The notes under the pieces: generated by a model
Databases searched by the model: none
Told to the model about the DNA's origin: nothing
What the model saw: the letters and a program-made list of their open reading frames with translations, nothing else
From: CAADGU01 sp035444285
Lineage (GTDB): Bacteria > Chloroflexota > Anaerolineae > Promineifilales > Promineifilaceae
DNA: 64,000 nucleotides
Direction of reading: 5' to 3'
Assembly: GCA_035444285.1 (NCBI GenBank)
Contig: DAOMOK010000013.1
Coordinates: forward strand, 124,001-188,000
Shown here: positions 60,020-64,000 of the stretch, in pieces
Numbering within the stretch: the stretch's first letter is position 1
Layout: each line of letters starts with the position of its first letter
Translations under genes and position numbers: made by a program

Positions 60020-60949
60020 ATGGGCGATCATGTGCTTGTGGTGGGGGCCACGCTGCTGGATACCAAAGGCAAACCCGAAGCCGGTTTAGAACCCTATACC
60101 TCCAACCCGGCGGTCATTCGCGTGACGCGCGGCGGCACCGCCCGCAATGTGGCCGAAAATCTGGGCCGCCTGGGGGCAGAGGTGATGCTGCTGTCGGCCA
60201 TTGGCGATGATCTGATCGGCCGCCGGCTGGTGGAACAAACGGCCGAAGCTGGTGTAGACGTAGCCCATGTGCAGGTGGTAGCCGGGGAGCGCACCGGCAC
60301 GTATATGGCGGTGCTGGAAGAGGATGGCTCGCTGGCAGTGGCCCTGGACGACGTGCGCGTGATGCAGCATATCACGGCCGTTTACCTGTACTATCATCGC
60401 CGCCTGTTCAAAGAAGCGGCTCTGGTGATGGTGGATGGCAGTCTGACGCCGGATGCTATGAAAACGGCCGTGACCCTATGTGAGAAATACGACGTTCCCC
60501 TCTGTGCCGACCCCTCCTCGGCGCGACTGGCACATAAGTTACGGCCGTATCTCTCCAATCTCCATCTGGTGGTGCCCAATGAGGCTGAAGCCGCCGAATT
60601 ATGTCAATGTGACTATGAAGGCTTTGACCCCGACGCCAGTCTGGATTTAGCCCGCCGCCTGGTGCGCGCCGGCGTTAAAAACAGCGTCGTCACCCTTTCT
60701 GACTTTGGCCTGGTTTATGCCACCGCCGACGAAACCGGCTATGTGCCCCCCTCCTATTCTGAAATGGTAGACAGCACCGGCACCGGCGACGCCGTCACCG
60801 CCGCCATCATCTTTGGCCTGCTCAACGACCTGCCGCCCCGCGAAGCCATTCGCCTGGGAGCGGCTGCCGCCAGCCTGACGCTGCAAACCAACGAAACTGT
60901 CGTCCCCGACCTCAGCCTGGATATGCTGTATGAGCATCTCATTGTCTAA
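60020..60949 (+). CDS. PfkB-family carbohydrate/nucleoside kinase
   Basis: A 309-residue kinase of the ribokinase family. RVTRGGTARNVAENLGRLGA is the first PfkB signature, and DSTGTGDAVTAAIIFGLL the second, with the catalytic Asp in GTGDA. VVPNEAEAAELC is also typical. The substrate (ribose, pseudouridine or another) cannot be told. GGAGGAGACG precedes the ATG at 60020; a GTG 12 bases earlier overlaps that ribosome site. It follows the SPFH operon by 35 bases but may be separate. Confidence 0.9.
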   Translation: MGDHVLVVGATLLDTKGKPEAGLEPYTSNPAVIRVTRGGTARNVAENLGRLGAEVMLLSAIGDDLIGRRLVEQTAEAGVDVAHVQVVAGERTGTYMAVLEEDGSLAVALDDVRVMQHITAVYLYYHRRLFKEAALVMVDGSLTPDAMKTAVTLCEKYDVPLCADPSSARLAHKLRPYLSNLHLVVPNEAEAAELCQCDYEGFDPDASLDLARRLVRAGVKNSVVTLSDFGLVYATADETGYVPPSYSEMVDSTGTGDAVTAAIIFGLLNDLPPREAIRLGAAAASLTLQTNETVVPDLSLDMLYEHLIV

Positions 60950-60956
60950 TAGTGGC

Positions 60957-61008
60957 AAGTGGCAGGTGGCATGTCACCTGCTCACCCCTGCACCTGCTCA
61001 CCTTATCA
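60957..61008. repeat. CACCTGCTCACC-type simple repeat
   Basis: GTGGCAAGTGGCAGGTGGCATG and then CACCTGCTCACCCCTGCACC: an inverted arrangement of GCAGGTG-like units between the PfkB and lipid-kinase genes. It is the family seen at 24668-24732 and inside the hybrid kinase gene near 32510. Confidence 0.5.
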
Positions 61009-61011
61009 ACC

Positions 61012-61677
61012 ATGAACAACTTCCTCGGCTTCATCATCTGTCTCGCTTACGTCTTTGCCATTATCGGTCTGGCCGAAGGGCTGCGCCGCTGGCGCGGGTA
61101 TGGCAGCGGTTTTACGCGCAAAGTGATCCACATTGGCGTGGGCATGATGAGTTGGTTTTTGCACTACCTGTTTGACAATCCCTGGCCGTTTGTGGCTGCC
61201 TGTGTGGCCTTTATGGTCATCAATTTGCTCGATTGGCGGTATGGCTTTTTTGCGGCCATGGCCAGCAGCGACCGTTCCAACCTGGGCACCGTTTACTTTC
61301 CGCTGGCAGCCGGGGTGGTGGCGCTGGTATTCTGGGAGCAGCCGCCGCTGATGGTGGCCGCGTTGATGCCGCTGACATGGGGAGATGGCATGGCGCCGGT
61401 AGTGGGCAAGGCTTACGGCCGTCGCCACTACATCGTCGCTTCCCACACCCGCACCTACGAAGGCTCACTGGGCTTTTTTGTGGCCTGTTTCATCTTTACC
61501 TGGCTGGCTTTGTGGCTCATCCCCGGCTCACCGGCCATCACCCCCCTGCAAGCCCTGGCCCCGGCCCTCACCGTCACCGTCGTCACCACCCTCATCGAAG
61601 CCGTCTCCATCTGGGGTCTGGACAACCTCACCATCACCGCCGCCGCGATTCTCATTCTGTCGGTGTGGCCGTTTTAA
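61012..61677 (+). CDS. CTP-dependent lipid/polyprenol kinase-like membrane protein
   Basis: A 221-residue membrane protein with six or seven hydrophobic segments. RKVIHIGVGMMSWFLHYLF, LTWGDGMAPVVGKAYGRRHY and RTYEGSLGFFVACFIFTWL, with the 'GD--A---G---G' and 'K(R)T-EGS' motifs, are typical of the CDP-diglyceride synthase/dolichol kinase/phytol kinase superfamily. Those enzymes use CTP to phosphorylate lipid alcohols. The lipid is unknown. The ATG at 61012 opens the first membrane segment; an upstream extension would be repeat-encoded. Confidence 0.85.
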   Translation: MNNFLGFIICLAYVFAIIGLAEGLRRWRGYGSGFTRKVIHIGVGMMSWFLHYLFDNPWPFVAACVAFMVINLLDWRYGFFAAMASSDRSNLGTVYFPLAAGVVALVFWEQPPLMVAALMPLTWGDGMAPVVGKAYGRRHYIVASHTRTYEGSLGFFVACFIFTWLALWLIPGSPAITPLQALAPALTVTVVTTLIEAVSIWGLDNLTITAAAILILSVWPF

Positions 61678-61722
61678 GTGGTCAATTGTCAATTGATAAT
61701 TGCCAATTGCCAATTGATTATC
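61678..61722. repeat. Heptanucleotide tandem repeat CAATTGN
   Basis: CAATTGT CAATTGA TAATTGC CAATTGC CAATTGA: period seven, five units, directly after the lipid-kinase-like stop and touching the end of pcm. A third sequence family of heptamer repeat in this window. Confidence 0.75.
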
Positions 61723-62368
61723 CCTTCCCCCACCCTTCCTCCCCCACCAGGGGCACAAACTTCACCGGGCCGAGGTTGAGGTGTTGGTACTCGTCCTCGC
61801 TCAGGCGCAGCAGCCGTACCAGGGTTTGGCTGCCTCGTTTGCCAACCGGCATCACCAGACGGCCGTGTACCTTCATCTGCTGTTTGAGCGAGGGCGGTAC
61901 AATGGGGCCGCCCGCCGCCACCACAATGCCGTCATACGGCGCAGCCGGCGGCCAACCGAGCGAACCATCGCCATGATGCACCCACACATTGTCATAACCC
62001 AGCGCCGCCAGCCGCTCGCGGGCATACCACACCAGCCGCTCATGTCGTTCTACCGTATGCACCTCGGCCACGATATGGCTGAGCAGCGCCGCCACGTAGC
62101 CGGAACCGGCGCCAATTTCCAGCACCCGATCCCTGGGCTGTAAATCCAGCGCTTCCAGCATGTAGGCCACCACGTAGGGTTGGGAGATGGTCTGGTGGGC
62201 GGGGATGGGTAGGGGGCTGTCATCGTAGGCGTAGTCGCGGTACTCGTCCAGCACAAACTGTTCACGGGGTACCGTGCGCATGGCGCGTAACACGGCCGTG
62301 TTCTCAATTCCCCGCTCCATAATCTGTTCCCGCACCATCCGCTCGCGTTGGGCCGCAAAATCATTCAC
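61718..62368 (-). CDS. pcm: Protein-L-isoaspartate O-methyltransferase
   Basis: A 216-residue S-adenosylmethionine enzyme that repairs isoaspartyl residues in aged proteins. PLPIPAHQTISQPYVVAYML is the substrate-recognition segment, and VLEIGAGSGYVAALLSHIV the cofactor site, followed by VHTVERHERL. GPIVPPSLKQQMKVHGRLVM, then PVG, is the usual C-terminal part. The start is put at GTG 62368 because GGAGGG lies seven bases upstream; an ATG at 62383 sits on that ribosome site. It converges with the lipid-kinase-like gene. Confidence 0.92.
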   Translation of the reverse strand: MNDFAAQRERMVREQIMERGIENTAVLRAMRTVPREQFVLDEYRDYAYDDSPLPIPAHQTISQPYVVAYMLEALDLQPRDRVLEIGAGSGYVAALLSHIVAEVHTVERHERLVWYARERLAALGYDNVWVHHGDGSLGWPPAAPYDGIVVAAGGPIVPPSLKQQMKVHGRLVMPVGKRGSQTLVRLLRLSEDEYQHLNLGPVKFVPLVGEEGWGKG

Positions 62369-62562
62369 CAATAAACCCTCCATATGTTGCCGCCAATTCT
62401 AGCATAAAGCGGGTACGGCCGTACCGCTTTCGACCAAATGAGCTATAATATGCGCCATGCGTTGGCATTGATTAGGGCATAATCTTATTTCACTTGGTCT
62501 TCTTTCTCTTTGCCCCTTTTGCATCTTTGCCCCTTTGCGTCAAAAGTTATTAAAGGTTTACA

Positions 62563-64000
62563 ATGGCATATTCTCCACCCGAAAACATCCAGGAAATCCT
62601 GAAAAAACTGCCTGCCAAACCGGGCGTTTATATACACAAAGACAAGTACGGCACGATCATCTACGTGGGCAAGGCGATCAACCTGCGCAATCGTGTCCGT
62701 TCCTACTTCCACGAAAATGTGGATTCCATCAAAACCTCCCGCCTGCGCCGCGAAATTGCCGACCTGGAAATCATCACCACCGAGAGCGAACTGGAAGCGC
62801 TGCTGCTGGAAAACACCCTCATCAAAAAACACAAGCCCAAGTACAACATTCGTCTCAAGGATGACAAACGCTACCCCTACATCAAAGTCCATTGGCAGGA
62901 TGATTTCCCCAAAGTGACCGTCACCCGGCGCATGGAGCGGGATGGGGGACGCTACTTTGGCCCCTATACCTCCGTCTGGGCGGTGCATCAAACGCTGGAC
63001 ATGCTGCGCAAAATTTTCCCTTACCTGACGTGTGACCGCGTTATCAATGGGCAAGACGAACGCGCCTGCCTCTACTATGACATCAAGCTGTGCAATGGCC
63101 CCTGCATTGGCGCCGTGAACCGGGAACAGTACCGGGCCATGATTCAAAACCTGATGGATTTTCTGAGTGGCAAGTCGGAACACATCGCCAGAGAAATCGA
63201 GCAGAAGATGGCGCGGGCGGCCGAAAATTTGCAGTTTGAGAAGGCGGCGGAGTATCGGGATCAGCTCACGGCCGTGACCAAAGTCGTTGCCAAACAAAAA
63301 GTCATCTCCGCCGCCAACGCCGACCAGGACGTGATCGCCTTTGCCCGCGACCAGGGCGACGCCTGCGTCCAGGTCTTCTTCATCCGTTACGGCAAGCTGA
63401 TCGGCCGGGAATACTTCATGCTGGACAACGCCGAAGGTGAAACGGACGAAACCATCCTCAGCGACTTCCTCACCCGCTTCTACGACGAAGCCGCCCATAT
63501 CCCCAAAGAGGTGCTGCTGCCCAGCGAAGTCTCCGAAGCCATGGTCATTGAAGAGTGGCTGCGCCAGAAACGCAGCACTAAAGTCACCATCACCGTGCCC
63601 CAAAAAGGCAAGAAAAAGGAGTTGGTGCAAATGGCCGCCAGCAACGCCCAGGACACGCTGAATACCATCCGCCAGCAGTGGGAAGCCGACCGCTCCAAAC
63701 ACGTGCAAGCCATGGCCGAACTACAAGAGGCGCTCAATTTGCCCACGCCGCCCGCCCGCATCGAATGTTATGACATCAGCCATACCCAGGGTACCAACAC
63801 CGTCGCTTCTATGGTCGTTTTTGTGCAGGGGGCGCCCAAAAAGAGCGACTACCGCCGCTTCAACATTCACACCGTCACCAATGACGACTTTGGCGCCATG
63901 AAGGAAACGCTCACCCGCCGCTTCCAGCGTTACCAGGAATCGCTGGATGGTGAACTGCATGACGCCAGCCAGATTGGCAAACAAAAAGACACCGCCTGGG
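62563..64000 (+). CDS. uvrC: UvrABC nuclease subunit C (runs off right edge)
   Basis: 479 codons from the ATG to the window end without stop. The N-terminal GIY-YIG nuclease (PAKPGVYIHKDKYGTIIYVG, KAINLRNRVRSYF) makes the 3' incision. The Cys-rich region (YLTCDRVI, ACLYYDIKLCNGPCIGA) and UVR domain (ENLQFEKAAEYRDQL) follow. IECYDISHTQGTNTVASMVV begins the C-terminal RNase H-like nuclease that makes the 5' incision; the rest lies outside the window. It works in nucleotide excision repair. No adjacent repair genes are seen. Confidence 0.97.
   Translation, partial: MAYSPPENIQEILKKLPAKPGVYIHKDKYGTIIYVGKAINLRNRVRSYFHENVDSIKTSRLRREIADLEIITTESELEALLLENTLIKKHKPKYNIRLKDDKRYPYIKVHWQDDFPKVTVTRRMERDGGRYFGPYTSVWAVHQTLDMLRKIFPYLTCDRVINGQDERACLYYDIKLCNGPCIGAVNREQYRAMIQNLMDFLSGKSEHIAREIEQKMARAAENLQFEKAAEYRDQLTAVTKVVAKQKVISAANADQDVIAFARDQGDACVQVFFIRYGKLIGREYFMLDNAEGETDETILSDFLTRFYDEAAHIPKEVLLPSEVSEAMVIEEWLRQKRSTKVTITVPQKGKKKELVQMAASNAQDTLNTIRQQWEADRSKHVQAMAELQEALNLPTPPARIECYDISHTQGTNTVASMVVFVQGAPKKSDYRRFNIHTVTNDDFGAMKETLTRRFQRYQESLDGELHDASQIGKQKDTAW

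Overview
The window looks like a chromosomal segment of an Anaerolineae-type member of the Chloroflexota. This is inferred from SARP/BTAD regulators fused to NB-ARC ATPase and TPR regions, secreted proteins carrying a 'YLPMV'-like motif, a CHAT protease, a teneurin/RHS-like surface protein, and high GC. No rRNA or marker phylogeny is available. Two genes run off the edges: the RHS/NHL protein on the left and uvrC on the right. A palindromic octamer, ACGGCCGT, recurs roughly twice per kilobase throughout, mostly inside genes, where it is read as T-A-V or x-G-R.

Layout. 1-7.9 kb (minus): SARP-ATPase regulator, SBBP beta-propeller protein and the N-terminal part of a giant teneurin-like protein. 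8-16.6 kb: a sigma-70 factor, a 272-residue partner and a TPR-CHAT protease, followed by an FGGY kinase, a sphingosine-1-phosphate-lyase-like PLP enzyme and a decayed ATP-grasp remnant. 16.7-26.3 kb (minus): ppc, Nudix, MoaD-like, two unknown conserved proteins, LysM-M23 peptidase, DUF192, HD phosphohydrolase and a trypsin-like protease. 26.5-35 kb (plus): lipoprotein, two AhpD-like proteins, two histidine kinases and a globin. 35-42.3 kb (minus): a SARP-NB-ARC-TPR regulator and a cyclase-ATPase-TPR protein, divergent from 42.4-44.9 kb (plus): a small NHNET-repeat peptide, a kinesin-light-chain-type TPR protein and an MFS transporter. 45-56 kb is an accessory/defence island: AT-rich membrane protein, toxin-antitoxin pair, and a type I restriction-modification locus interrupted by a REP-associated tyrosine transposase with five 55-bp hairpin repeats and by retropepsin-like protease modules. 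After a tRNA-Val come two SPFH proteins with a TPR/S24-like partner, then a PfkB kinase, a CTP-dependent lipid kinase-like protein, pcm and uvrC.

How the genes may work together. The best candidate for an undescribed system is the NHNET peptide/TPR/MFS operon. It faces the SARP regulator across a promoter that holds 12-bp-spaced GGCACGTT repeats; the same repeats occur at 34.4 kb. A second candidate is the sigma/partner/TPR-CHAT set, which resembles the protease-controlled sigma factor of type III-E CRISPR loci although no CRISPR array is visible here. A third is the SPFH/SPFH/S24-like operon. Heptanucleotide tandem repeats in inverted halves occur between genes and, in frame, inside a histidine kinase.
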